Shown here: positions 34,943 through 43,314 of the stretch, one piece after another
Layout: every line of letters begins with the position of its first letter
Position numbering within the stretch: the stretch's first letter is position 1
Source: Pseudomonas fluorescens
GTDB taxonomy: Bacteria; Pseudomonadota; Gammaproteobacteria; Pseudomonadales; Pseudomonadaceae
NCBI RefSeq assembly: GCF_902497625.1
Contig: NZ_CABVGX010000002.1
Coordinates: 1 to 64,000, forward strand
Length of the DNA: 64,000 nucleotides
Direction: 5' to 3'
Program-made: the position numbers and the translations under genes
The notes under the pieces: model-generated
What the model was told of the DNA's origin: nothing
Seen by the model: only the letters and a program-made list of their open reading frames with translations
The model's database searches: none

Positions 34943-35813
34943 TCAGGGCCCAGAACGGTGGTCGGTGGCGGGGATGAGTCGAACCTTGGAAAAGGTTCGA
35001 CTCATGCTAGGTATGTTGTTTTGCTGCATGACCAGTTCACCCATGTATAATTGTTCCGTACAGTCATTATTTCTCTCTCTCACTGGAACAATTAGCCTTG
35101 GTTGAGCTGTCGAAACCCAGTAGACCCCGGCGTCATGCTTATAGCCGTTGCTATAATCCCGTAATTCCTCAGATTCAGATTCGAACAATGAGAATAAGTA
35201 TTGGCTGTCAAATTTGTTTCTTTGCGGTCGGTTTCGACCGTAAGATCTAGCTCATACTCGCCTGGTTCCCACTTGAAATGCTTTTTGAAGAAGGACATTG
35301 CAGGTTCTCCGCTAGCGGGAGACGCTTCACAAAGGCGCTCCTTGTTTTCTGGAATTTCTTTTTATCCAAGAATGTCCGTACGAATTGCAGACTCAAGTCG
35401 CCTATACTCTTCCTCATCATCACGCGTATAGAGATTGAAGAACATGAGTACATGTGCCCATTCTTCCCCTGGAGCTAGACGAAATGGGGTGAGCATGAAG
35501 TTCTCGGTAGCATCAGGCGTTCTGAGGTAATTCCGGGCTGGGAGTGTAAAGATTGCACCGCCAGTTCGGCGAAACGTCAAAGAGATCGATTTTAAGCGAA
35601 TTGATCTTCCGCCAGTGTCTCAATAATAAGGTGCCACTGTGCATTCGGGTTTCCAACCTTATGGGTGATGTGGAGGCGTGTGAATGCCTCGCATTGAAGC
35701 TTCGCTCGTCGAAATAATATGTGAATGGGAGAGAGTTGTGAAAGTATCAGTGCAGTAAACGCCGCGGCTGCTGACCAAAACTGCCAGTCGAGGTAAAAAG
35801 GCATTGGAGGCAT
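34943..35813 (-). pseudogene. Membrane-anchored hypothetical protein, multiply broken
   Basis: One protein of about 270 residues can be pieced together from three frames. It starts at ATG 35813 with FYLDWQFWSAAAAFTALIL (one N-terminal span) and runs to NAQWHLIIETLAEDQ. A frameshift near 35590 leads to FRRTGGAIFTLPARNYL and LAPGEEWAHVLMFFNLYTRD, and an in-frame TAA follows at about 35362. The same frame then resumes with FFKKHFKWEPGEYELDLTVE. A second shift near 35200 gives LFESESEELRDYSNGY, ending at 34943. At least three lesions make function unlikely. The layout (single span, cytoplasmic strand-rich domain) resembles a Pseudomonas hypothetical family I cannot name. Confidence 0.65.
34974..35005. 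repeat. Perfect 14-bp-arm inverted repeat with GGAA loop
   Basis: Arms ATGAGTCGAACCTT and AAGGTTCGACTCAT enclose GGAA. It lies within the 3' end of the pseudogene frame. The GGTTCGACTC part resembles a tRNA T-arm but no tRNA body surrounds it. No T-run follows on either strand. Confidence 0.7.
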
Positions 35814-35875
35814 AGATCAACTCTCTATCGTTTTACAACCTTGGACTCACGCTGGTGCCATCAACATCGCAGGCG

Positions 35876-36055
35876 TCATGTTGATGAACTCTTCGTTTTT
35901 CTGATCGTTTCAAGTGCACGTCGTACATCACACCCAACCTCGCCCGATCCCAGCCGCTCTAACCACAGTGTCAGTTCCATAATAGCGGCCTCAAGGACAA
36001 ACTGGTTTTGATTGATCTTGAACAATAAGGAAGGCAGCAGATCTGAATTTTGCAT
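35876..36055 (-). CDS. Small conserved Pseudomonas protein (59 residues)
   Basis: ATG 36055 is preceded by a strong GGAGGA site at good spacing. The protein reads LLPSLLFKINQNQFVLEAAI, then MELTLWLERLGS and VRRALETIRK. It is a compact helical protein of a type common as small orphan genes in Pseudomonas. No signal or membrane span, function unknown. Its stop is 62 bp before the start of the downstream pseudogene on the same strand, so they may have formed an operon. Confidence 0.65.
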   Translation of the reverse strand: MQNSDLLPSLLFKINQNQFVLEAAIMELTLWLERLGSGEVGCDVRRALETIRKTKSSST

Positions 36056-36460
36056 CGCAAATCCTCCGTGGAATAGGACAGCGTAGCAGTAAAAATATAG
36101 GAGAGATTGGATGGGTATGGCTAAAGTGAACGCTGAAACTCAACACCCGCTTTTGGCCGATCTCTGCCTTCCACGACCGGCTGAATCAGGCCCATTGCAG
36201 CCTTTCACGCCGGGCAGCCTGCCAATTGCGGACTGCTGTGGGGCGAGTTAAAGACATTCAATAATTCTGCCCCCCCTCTAATCGTAACGCTTCAAAAGGG
36301 CTGATTTATTGACAGATTCTTAAATCCCTACTAAAGATTTAGAGTCGGTCACGTCTTAGCGATAAAGGGATCTACTAGACTGTATTAGTTTAGGTGAAAG
36401 TGTTCCGCTTTAATTTAATGTATCCATGCTATAATTTTACAAATAGAAAGGGAATGCGTC
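36056..36460. other. Intergenic region, one doubtful 46-codon frame
   Basis: An ATG at 36111 with an AGGAG just upstream opens a 46-residue frame (MGMAKVNAETQHPLL at its start) ending at 36251. Its composition looks like non-coding filler. The rest is AT-rich and probably contains the promoter of the 36461 gene. Nothing else seen. Confidence 0.35.
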
Positions 36461-37423
36461 ATGACCGTGGACATACTTTCGGAAGAGTTGACCTTTTTCA
36501 AAGCTGCAACCACTCGCATGCGCTGGCTCATCAATGCAGCTGTGCTTGTATCTGTCCTAATATTATTGCACATATATCTGGAAAATTTCAGCCTCCAGAA
36601 CCAACAACTGCAAGGTATTTACTACAATCGCTTTGTTAATCAAATCACAATATTGCGAGTGTGCGAGGGCACAGTATTTAATGAATTACTGATCCTTCCA
36701 GATAAAAGTGAAGATGAGCGCGAAAAACTCAAAAATAAAATAATAAATGAAAACGAAGCTTGTTTGGGGATATCAAACAAGGTGCGCGACTCGTTACTAT
36801 CAACCCCATTCATGGAGGTTATCAAGAAATTCTCGAGATTGGAGCGAGAATTAACAATAAACGAAAATACTTTATACGGTGACAAACTTCCTGCAAGGGT
36901 TATTCCTGTATTGAATATGAATGTCCCTTCTAACGACTTCGTCATTGTCATGGCTATGATGTCGATGTTTATCGTTATTGGAATATGGATGAATCTTCGA
37001 GGCGTTCACGCCGCCCTCTCATCACTCTGCCTTCACGGGGATTTAGATGTCATCAAAGTAGCTCAGCTAAACACAGTGTTTCTTACCTATTCAGAGGTAG
37101 GTGGTAATATATTCGCCAAACGGATTCGTGCACTATCTATGTGGTTTCCATTTATAACGATTGTGACGGCAACGCTGATTGGGTATTGGCCCATATTACA
37201 GCTTAGAGTTGTGGGGTCTGGAACTTATACCGGACTGGACAGCTATGATGGTTCCGACTTAGTAATTGCAGTATTTCTTTCTTTATCGATGTTCGTATCA
37301 GTCGTGCACTGCTGGATCGCATTTAAGTGCTATGAAGTAATTAAGGAAATCGATTCCATATTTGAAGCTAAATTTTGCGTAAACATGCCGGCTTCAGGGG
37401 ATAGGTCCTCCGAAGATGGTTAA
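36461..37423 (+). CDS. Hypothetical inner-membrane protein, AT-rich orphan
   Basis: 320 residues with AGGGA before ATG 36461. Predicted spans lie near residues 22-41 (INAAVLVSVLILLHIYL), 159-178 (FVIVMAMMSMFIVIGIW), 227-246 (WFPFITIVTATLIGYW) and 270-290 (LVIAVFLSLSMFVSVVHCW). A large periplasmic loop of about 115 residues falls between the first two spans, and Cys67 and Cys95 are possible disulfide partners. Codon use is much more AT-rich than in the flanking core genes, a sign of transfer. No family recognised. It stands alone between remnants and a phage-like RNA fold. Confidence 0.75.
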   Translation: MTVDILSEELTFFKAATTRMRWLINAAVLVSVLILLHIYLENFSLQNQQLQGIYYNRFVNQITILRVCEGTVFNELLILPDKSEDEREKLKNKIINENEACLGISNKVRDSLLSTPFMEVIKKFSRLERELTINENTLYGDKLPARVIPVLNMNVPSNDFVIVMAMMSMFIVIGIWMNLRGVHAALSSLCLHGDLDVIKVAQLNTVFLTYSEVGGNIFAKRIRALSMWFPFITIVTATLIGYWPILQLRVVGSGTYTGLDSYDGSDLVIAVFLSLSMFVSVVHCWIAFKCYEVIKEIDSIFEAKFCVNMPASGDRSSEDG

Positions 37424-37992
37424 GTAAGCGCCAGCATCTGTCCCCTTTAGCTTTCTAATTGCCGCCAGTTTTATTCGACGCATTGAGAGGCTGCTATTGG
37501 CCGATAGCTGCCCGCTGCGACAGCGAGATTGACACCGGTGCAGGCAGTGGCACTCACGAATAGCAATTGAAAGTTTGTGCTTAGGATACAGCCAAGCCAT
37601 GCGGGACATACTGTCTAAAACAAATCATCGAGTGATGCATGTCCCCCGTTGTAGGACGTCTCCGAAACGCATCAACCAGGTTTTACATCACCCATTCACT
37701 CACCTATAGTTCGCCCGTCGCCGACACATCGGTGATCGACTTTAGCCGGTCGAACAAGAGTGCACGAGCGCCGCCGAAATGGAGGCGCTTTTTGCTGCCT
37801 GTGTTTCTATTTATGGCGGTCGTGCGTGGGACACCTTCGGGTGTGCCGGATTCTCTTGTCCGGTCGGCTAACCCGCGTACGGCTGCCACCTGATTTGCTT
37901 AGCCGCGATGGGTGGTAGCTCTTAACTCAAGAGAATATTTCCATGCCAGAATTCCGCCCCCTGCAAGGCAACCTCAGCACGACTGCCACGCT
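37424..37992. other. Non-coding or remnant region with C4-like RNA
   Basis: 569 bp with no gene I can support. A 30-codon frame (ATG 37779, MEALFAACVSIYGGRAW at its start) overlaps the C4-like fold and resembles the short Ash/Icd-like peptides seen with C4 RNAs. A 43-codon frame from ATG 37943 runs into the LysR gene end and looks like a truncated gene start. Confidence 0.4.
37814..37890 (+). ncRNA. C4-like antisense RNA fold (phage P1/P4-type)
   Basis: GGCGGTCGTGCG near 37815 pairs with CGTACGGCTGCC ending near 37887, allowing G-U pairs. Between them lies a smaller hairpin, ACACC-TTCG-GGTGT. A closing helix around two inner loops, overlapping an Ash-like short frame, is the arrangement of C4 antisense RNAs in P1/P7 and P4-type phages. 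Identification is by pattern memory; strand is assumed from the overlapping frame. Confidence 0.45.
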
Positions 37993-38895
37993 CTACATCG
38001 ACACCGTCTCAACTTTCAAAAAATCTATAAACGCCCGAAGCGGCGAGGGCACATGCCTACGGTCGTTGTAGTACAAATAAGGCCCGTCGAATGCCTGCCA
38101 CCAGTCCTCCAGTACCGGTAATAGCGTGCCCTGCTTGATCAACGGCCCAAGGTATTCCTCGAAGGTGTAGATAATACCGACACCGCCTAACGCAGCGCCC
38201 ACCTCCAGGTCCTGGGATGAGCTGAGCAGCGGTCCCTGCGGAGGTACGCGAATGGTGGTGCCGTCTTTTTCAAATTCCCACACGCCCAGCTTGCCGCTCT
38301 CGAAGCGATGACCGATCAGGCGGTGGTCGAGAAGGTCGCGCGGGTGCAGCGGTGTGCCGTTTTTCTCCAGATAACCGGGCGATGCAGCAGCCAGGAAACG
38401 CTGTCGACGCGGGCCGATGGGCACGGCAATCATGTCTTTGGCCAGACTTTCCTCGTAGCGCACGCCCGCGTCGTAGCCGGCGCCGATGACATCGATGAAG
38501 GTGTTCTGCATCGTCACTTCGATGCTTACGCCAGGGTAGCGCTCCAGAAATTCGGGGATGAGTTTGGGCAGTACGAAACGAGCGACGGGCACCGGGACGT
38601 TAAGGCGTAAGGTACCTACCGGTCTCAGCGCATTGTCATCGAGGTCGCCAAAGGCTGCGTCTATTTGCTCGAGCGCCGGGCGTAGCCGCTCCAGCAGGCG
38701 GGCACCGACTTCCGTGGGGATTACGCTGCGGGTCGTGCGATTGAGCAGCCTGACGCCCAGTTCGCTTTCCAGCCGGCGTACAGCATCGCTGATGGATGAA
38801 GCCGACATGCCACGTTTCTGCGCCGCCACCCGGAAACCGCCAGCCTCCACAACTGCAGCGAAGAGTGCGACATCGGTCGGGTTGGGCTGGCGCAT
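37993..38895 (-). CDS. LysR family transcriptional regulator
   Basis: 300 residues. The N-terminal HTH reads FAAVVEAGGFRVAAQKRG, then SSISDAVRRLESELGVRLLN. A LysR substrate-binding domain follows from about residue 90 (VGTLRLNVPVPVARFVLPKL) with FIDVIGAGYDAGVRYEESL. This is the pattern of the AaeR/PerR-like (LTTR group 8) subgroup. ATG 38895 has GGAGA upstream; the longer frame to 39057 is rejected. Divergent from the exported SDR with about 160 bp between, so it probably regulates that gene and itself. Confidence 0.92.
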   Translation of the reverse strand: MRQPNPTDVALFAAVVEAGGFRVAAQKRGMSASSISDAVRRLESELGVRLLNRTTRSVIPTEVGARLLERLRPALEQIDAAFGDLDDNALRPVGTLRLNVPVPVARFVLPKLIPEFLERYPGVSIEVTMQNTFIDVIGAGYDAGVRYEESLAKDMIAVPIGPRRQRFLAAASPGYLEKNGTPLHPRDLLDHRLIGHRFESGKLGVWEFEKDGTTIRVPPQGPLLSSSQDLEVGAALGGVGIIYTFEEYLGPLIKQGTLLPVLEDWWQAFDGPYLYYNDRRHVPSPLRAFIDFLKVETVSM

Positions 38896-39056
38896 GGCTG
38901 CTCTCCAAAGAGGAAGGTACGGATTGTACGTCTGGGCGTACACAGCGTCCATTTCAGTACGGCTTATCGCCAGCAATCCACGGGTGAACAATGCCTCACG
39001 TCGACGTACTGCTTTGTCGCGGTACATCAGGTCAATACCCGCGAGAGGATCCAACA

Positions 39057-40103
39057 ATGACGAACACTCTGCAGATGCAACCCCTACGTGCTGCCCGCTC
39101 GGCGTGGCGCAATACCTTGATGACGCTTGGCCTGGCCATTAGCTGTGTGCTTGAAGCAGGAAGTGCCGTGGCGCAAAGCCTGCCCAAGCCGGATTGGGGC
39201 CTGGCGGACATGCCCTCGCAGAGCGGGCGTATTTTCCTGGTGACTGGCGGCACCAGCGGCATGGGTTACGAGGATGCCAAAGCCCTGGCAGCAGCGGGCG
39301 CTCGGGTCGTGATCGCCGCCCGCAATCCGCAGCGCGGCGAGGAAGCAATTGCCCGCATCAAGCAGGAGGTAGCTGACGCCCACGTGCAGTTCGAAGCGGT
39401 GGACCTGGCCAGTCTGGCCTCGGTTCAGGCGTTGGGCGAACGCCTCAACGCCAGCTTGCCGCACCTCGATGGGCTGATCAATAACGCAGCGATCATGTCC
39501 CCCGCACAGCGTGGTACCTCCGCAGATGGCTTCGAGTTGCAACTGGCTACCAATTACCTGGGCCACTTTGCCTTGACCGCGCATCTACTGCCGCTACTGC
39601 GCAAAAGCGACGGCGCGCGGGTGGTGACGCTGTCCAGCATCGCGGCCGCCGGTGGCAGCATCAATTTCGAGGATCTGCAGGCTGACCAGGCCTATAACCC
39701 ATTTCGATCCTATGCCCAGTCGAAGCTGGCCAGTCTGATGTTTGCCTTCGAGCTGCAACGCCGCAGCGAGGCGCAAGGCTGGGGGATTCAGAGCATGGCC
39801 GCGCACCCTGGTGTGGCGGTGACTGAGCTGATCAGGCGCGGCCCGGGCCTGGATAGCGAATTCGGGCGCAACTGGGCCAAGGATCGCGAGCGCTATCACT
39901 CCGCCGCACAGGGTGCGCTGCCGACGCTTTACGCAGCCACTGCGCCCGATGCTCAGCCGGGCGCCTATTACGGCCCGATTGGTGAAGAGGAAAAGCGCGG
40001 TCCTCTGGGGCTTGCCAGCGTACCGGCAGCGGCCAGGGACCCTGTGGCTACCACTCGCCTGTGGACGCTAAGCGAACAGTTGACCGGTGTCAGCTTCCAC
40101 TGA
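39057..40103 (+). CDS. SDR family oxidoreductase with N-terminal signal sequence
   Basis: 348 residues. Residues 1-40 are a basic, hydrophobic leader (NTLMTLGLAISCVLEAG, AVAQS cleavage-like site). An SDR of the retinol-dehydrogenase type follows: TGGTSGMGY near 63, NNAA near 140, YAQSK near 220 with an upstream TLSSIAAAGG. A cytosolic cofactor binder with a Sec-type leader is unusual; the leader could be a membrane anchor with a cytoplasmic active site. A GAGAGGA site precedes ATG 39057. The MFS gene follows 22 bp later. Confidence 0.88.
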   Translation: MTNTLQMQPLRAARSAWRNTLMTLGLAISCVLEAGSAVAQSLPKPDWGLADMPSQSGRIFLVTGGTSGMGYEDAKALAAAGARVVIAARNPQRGEEAIARIKQEVADAHVQFEAVDLASLASVQALGERLNASLPHLDGLINNAAIMSPAQRGTSADGFELQLATNYLGHFALTAHLLPLLRKSDGARVVTLSSIAAAGGSINFEDLQADQAYNPFRSYAQSKLASLMFAFELQRRSEAQGWGIQSMAAHPGVAVTELIRRGPGLDSEFGRNWAKDRERYHSAAQGALPTLYAATAPDAQPGAYYGPIGEEEKRGPLGLASVPAAARDPVATTRLWTLSEQLTGVSFH

Positions 40104-40125
40104 GTCGCGCATCAGGAGAGTCATC

Positions 40126-41487
40126 ATGCTGTCAGCAATTCTGATGCAGCGCCTCGGCGTCGCCATCAACGCCGAACGTCACGAACTGAATCCCGCGCTT
40201 GCGGGGTTCGCCTTGTTTTTCTGCCTGTTCTGCGGCTATTTCATGTTGCGGCCGATTCGCGAGTCGATGGGCATCATGGCCGGGATCGAGAACCTGCAAT
40301 GGCTGTTCACCGCCACCTTCGTGGTCATGCTGGTGGCCGTACCGTTGTTCGGCTGGCTCAGCTCCCGCGTCCCGCGTATTCACTTCGTCGACTGGGTCTA
40401 CGGATTCTTCTTTCTGAACCTGCTGGCGTTCGCCGCGCTGTTTCAGCTCAGCGCTGACAACGTCTGGCTGGCCAGGGTGTTTTACGTGTGGATTTCGGTC
40501 TACAACCTGTTCGTGGTCTCGGTGGCCTGGAGCCTGATGGCCGATGTCTTCGACGGGCATCAGGCCAAGCGGTTGTTTGCCTTCATCGCTGCGGGCGCCA
40601 GTGTTGGTGGCCTGGTCGGGCCGGCAATGAGTGCACTGCTGGTGGGGATCATAGGCCAGTCCGGGCTCGTGCTGCTGGCGGCCGTGCTTCTGGGTGTCGC
40701 CCTTAGCCTGAAAGCGCCGCTGATGCGCTGGCGGGAAATCGGTGGCGTCGGCAGACCGGGCGCGCCTCTTGCCGAGAGCACCAGCAAGCCGGTGAGGGGT
40801 AACCCGTTCAGTGGTCTGACCCGCGTCCTCAAGTCACCGTACTTGTCGGCAATTGCCGTTTTTGTCGTGCTGCTCGCTACCGTGACGACCTTGCTGTATT
40901 TCGAGCAGGCACGCCTGGTCGCCGAGCATTTTCCTGATCGCGAATCGCAGATCTGGGTGTTCGGCATCATCGATGTGATCGTCCAGGCCGGTGCCTTGCT
41001 GTCGCAGTTGTTTATCACCGGGCGCATCGCTCAGAAACTGGGTGTGCGCGCGCTGCTGGCGATCGTACCGATGCTGGTCTGCGTGGGCTTTATCGGGCTC
41101 GCCCTGGCCCCCACGTTCGCCATGTTGGCGGCGTTGATGATCGTCAGGCGCATCGGTGAGTACGCCTTCGTCAGGCCTGGCCGGGAAATGCTCTTCGCAC
41201 CGCTGGACGCCGAGAGTAAATACAAGGCGAAAGGCTTTATCGATACTGTCGTCTACCGGGCGGGCGACGCGCTTAGTGGGTGGCTGAAGACTGCCCTGGA
41301 CATGTTCAGTCAGGGCGCAGTAATGGTGGCACTGGTAGGCGCAGCCTGCGCATTGCTGTGGGGCGCGCTTGGCTGGTACCTCGGCAGGCAGGCTGACGCG
41401 CTGAGCCAACGCTCGACTGCTGAGCCGAAGCAGGCGAGCCTTTATCGACGCATGGCTGCGGCAGACGCGCGCAAATGCAATGAGTAG
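40126..41487 (+). CDS. MFS transporter related to ADP/ATP translocase-like permeases
   Basis: 453 residues with about 12 spans. Marks of the NTP/NDP-exchanger-like MFS group include FCGYFMLRPIRESMG near residue 36, VWISVYNLFVVSVAWSLMAD near 120 and RPGREMLFAPLDAESKYKAK near 350. AGGAGA precedes ATG 40126; the earlier start at 40087 overlaps the SDR gene. These bacterial homologues are widespread in free-living species and their substrates are not known. Probably co-transcribed with the upstream SDR. Confidence 0.88.
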   Translation: MLSAILMQRLGVAINAERHELNPALAGFALFFCLFCGYFMLRPIRESMGIMAGIENLQWLFTATFVVMLVAVPLFGWLSSRVPRIHFVDWVYGFFFLNLLAFAALFQLSADNVWLARVFYVWISVYNLFVVSVAWSLMADVFDGHQAKRLFAFIAAGASVGGLVGPAMSALLVGIIGQSGLVLLAAVLLGVALSLKAPLMRWREIGGVGRPGAPLAESTSKPVRGNPFSGLTRVLKSPYLSAIAVFVVLLATVTTLLYFEQARLVAEHFPDRESQIWVFGIIDVIVQAGALLSQLFITGRIAQKLGVRALLAIVPMLVCVGFIGLALAPTFAMLAALMIVRRIGEYAFVRPGREMLFAPLDAESKYKAKGFIDTVVYRAGDALSGWLKTALDMFSQGAVMVALVGAACALLWGALGWYLGRQADALSQRSTAEPKQASLYRRMAAADARKCNE

Positions 41488-41552
41488 GCTATGGTCCAAG
41501 CGGGCGCGTGTCCCCACGTCCGTGAAGGGCAAAAACAAAAAAAGGATAGGTT

Positions 41553-42797
41553 ATGCACTCATCTGCTATTGCTCGTCCGGCTGCGCCGGGTCGGTCGCTG
41601 CTTCTCTCGCTGGGTCTGCTCGCGGCGGGTATCACCCCGGGCGCGTGGGCTGACGATTATCCCCACGCCCAGGAACCGATTGGCACCGTGGAGCAGATCT
41701 ATGATGGCGCCATGCTCCCCGATCTCGCGGTCAGTACCTACCGCAACATCGATCGGCTGTTTCCTACACACAGGATCATGGCCGGCGATCAGCCGTATGC
41801 GCTGGCGAAATCGGACAAACAGTTGCCCAACGTGCGCTTCACCGTCGGGGACAAAAAGTACGACCTCTATGACTTCATTGCACTGGACAGCATTACCGCG
41901 ATGCTCGTGCTCAAGGACGGCAAAGTCGTGTTCGAGACCTACCAGCGCGGCAACACCGAGAAGACCCGCTGGATGTCGATGTCGATTGCCAAGTCCATCA
42001 CTTCCACGCTGGCGGCTGCAGCGATCAAAGACGGCCTTATCAAGGGCCTCGATGCGCAAGTGGTGGATTACGTGCCCGAGCTCAAGGGCAGCGCCTACGA
42101 AGGCGTGACCGTGCGCGACGTGCTGATGATGTCTTCGGGGGTGAAGTGGAACGAGACCTACACCGATCCGGCGTCCGATCGTCGCGCACTGCTTAAGGCG
42201 CAGATATCGCAGAAACCGCGTTCGGCCATGACGTTGATGGCCAGTTTGCCGCGAGCAGCTGAGCCCGGCACGGTCAACAATTACAGCACTGGCGAAACGC
42301 AGGTACTGGGCGAGATCGTGCGGGGCGCTGTGAAGATGCCGCTGGCCGATTATCTATCGCAGAAGATCTGGCAACCGTTCGGCATGGAGAGTGATGCCCG
42401 CTGGTGGCTCGACTCGCCTGACGGGGTGGAAATCGGTGGCAGCGGTATCAGCGCCACGCTGCGCGATTATGGACGCTTCGGGCTATTTTTCATGAATGGC
42501 GGCAAGATCAATGGCGCGTCGATTCTGCCCGAGGGCTGGGTCAAGGAGGCGACGCTGCCGACCACCCTCAAAGGCGGCAAGTCCCTGGATTACGGTTACA
42601 TGTGGTGGACGGCGTGGACCGAGCCATCGGTGAAAGACGGCGCCTATTCGGCGGTCGGTATCCAGGGCCAGAACATCTACGTCAACCCCGCCAATAACGT
42701 GGTGATCGTTACCTTCGGTGCCCAGCCAAAACCGGTTGATAAAGAGCCGATCGACCCGATGGTGTTCTTCGATGCCGTAGTGGCGGCGTTGAAGTAA
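41553..42797 (+). CDS. Serine hydrolase, beta-lactamase family (class C fold), exported
   Basis: 414 residues. A signal peptide covers about residues 1-33 (LLLSLGLLAAGITPGAWA). The penicillin-binding fold has the nucleophile in SMSIAKS (SxxK near residue 143-146), the Tyr motif NNYSTGE near 250 and a C-terminal GIQGQNIYVNP in place of KTG. This is closer to EstB/6-aminohexanoate-dimer hydrolase-like esterases than to true AmpC. AAAGGA precedes the ATG. Acts in the periplasm; substrate unknown. Confidence 0.9.
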   Translation: MHSSAIARPAAPGRSLLLSLGLLAAGITPGAWADDYPHAQEPIGTVEQIYDGAMLPDLAVSTYRNIDRLFPTHRIMAGDQPYALAKSDKQLPNVRFTVGDKKYDLYDFIALDSITAMLVLKDGKVVFETYQRGNTEKTRWMSMSIAKSITSTLAAAAIKDGLIKGLDAQVVDYVPELKGSAYEGVTVRDVLMMSSGVKWNETYTDPASDRRALLKAQISQKPRSAMTLMASLPRAAEPGTVNNYSTGETQVLGEIVRGAVKMPLADYLSQKIWQPFGMESDARWWLDSPDGVEIGGSGISATLRDYGRFGLFFMNGGKINGASILPEGWVKEATLPTTLKGGKSLDYGYMWWTAWTEPSVKDGAYSAVGIQGQNIYVNPANNVVIVTFGAQPKPVDKEPIDPMVFFDAVVAALK

Positions 42798-43314
42798 GAA
42801 CGCGCGTTGGATGAGATTAGTCTCGACCAGCGAAAGACTGCAGGTGCAGTAGTTCCCTGAGCTTGGGCGTTAGTGTCATTGCCCAAGTCGATCGCGCTCC
42901 GGGCCAAGCTCAAATCGCCGCTATCTTCGATCAACTGTTGTCTGTACGAGAGAGCGTGAACAATCTCCAGTAGACGGAAAACGAAAGAGCAGGCTCGCTT
43001 CGCGGTCATCAGACAATGGATGTGGACGGCGCTTTCCTTCTGGTTTTCCAGAAGCTGCAAGATAACATCGCAAGTATGGAGGAGGCGCTGGCCACGCTTG
43101 CGGAGGCCACAGGCGACATTCCAAAGCTGTAACGGTGGATCCTTCCGAGCTCGCCTGGAAACTGCATTTGCACCTTTGGGATGCCTGAGGCTTCAGTACC
43201 ATGGGAATTCGTGGCGCCTGGAGCGGGAAAGTCGGGCTCCGTAGCGTTGCCTCCCCGAAATGCTGGCGTCTGTGCCGTTGGACTGCTGCCTGATAGGAGT
43301 GCTTCCAGCAATCA
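42798..43314. other. Region without a supportable gene
   Basis: 517 bp with frames on both strands. The only protein-like piece is a 38-codon frame at 43016..43132 (FLLVFQKLQDNIASMEEAL), lacking a ribosome site; it may be the tail of a lost gene. Nothing else seen. Confidence 0.4.

Noticed and set aside
34974..35005. A tRNA gene suggested by the T-arm-like sequence
   Set aside because: No acceptor, D-arm or anticodon arm can be folded around it.
34838..35050. Plus-strand 70-codon frame across the 14-bp inverted repeat
   Set aside because: No ribosome site, and the minus strand shows a better (though broken) protein.
36111..36251. 46-codon frame with a good-looking ribosome site
   Set aside because: The amino-acid sequence lacks secondary-structure character and looks like Pseudomonas intergenic filler; kept only as a note in the region entry.
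43009..43311. 100-codon minus-strand frame
   Set aside because: Low-complexity Ser/Ala-rich composition without a ribosome site or family.
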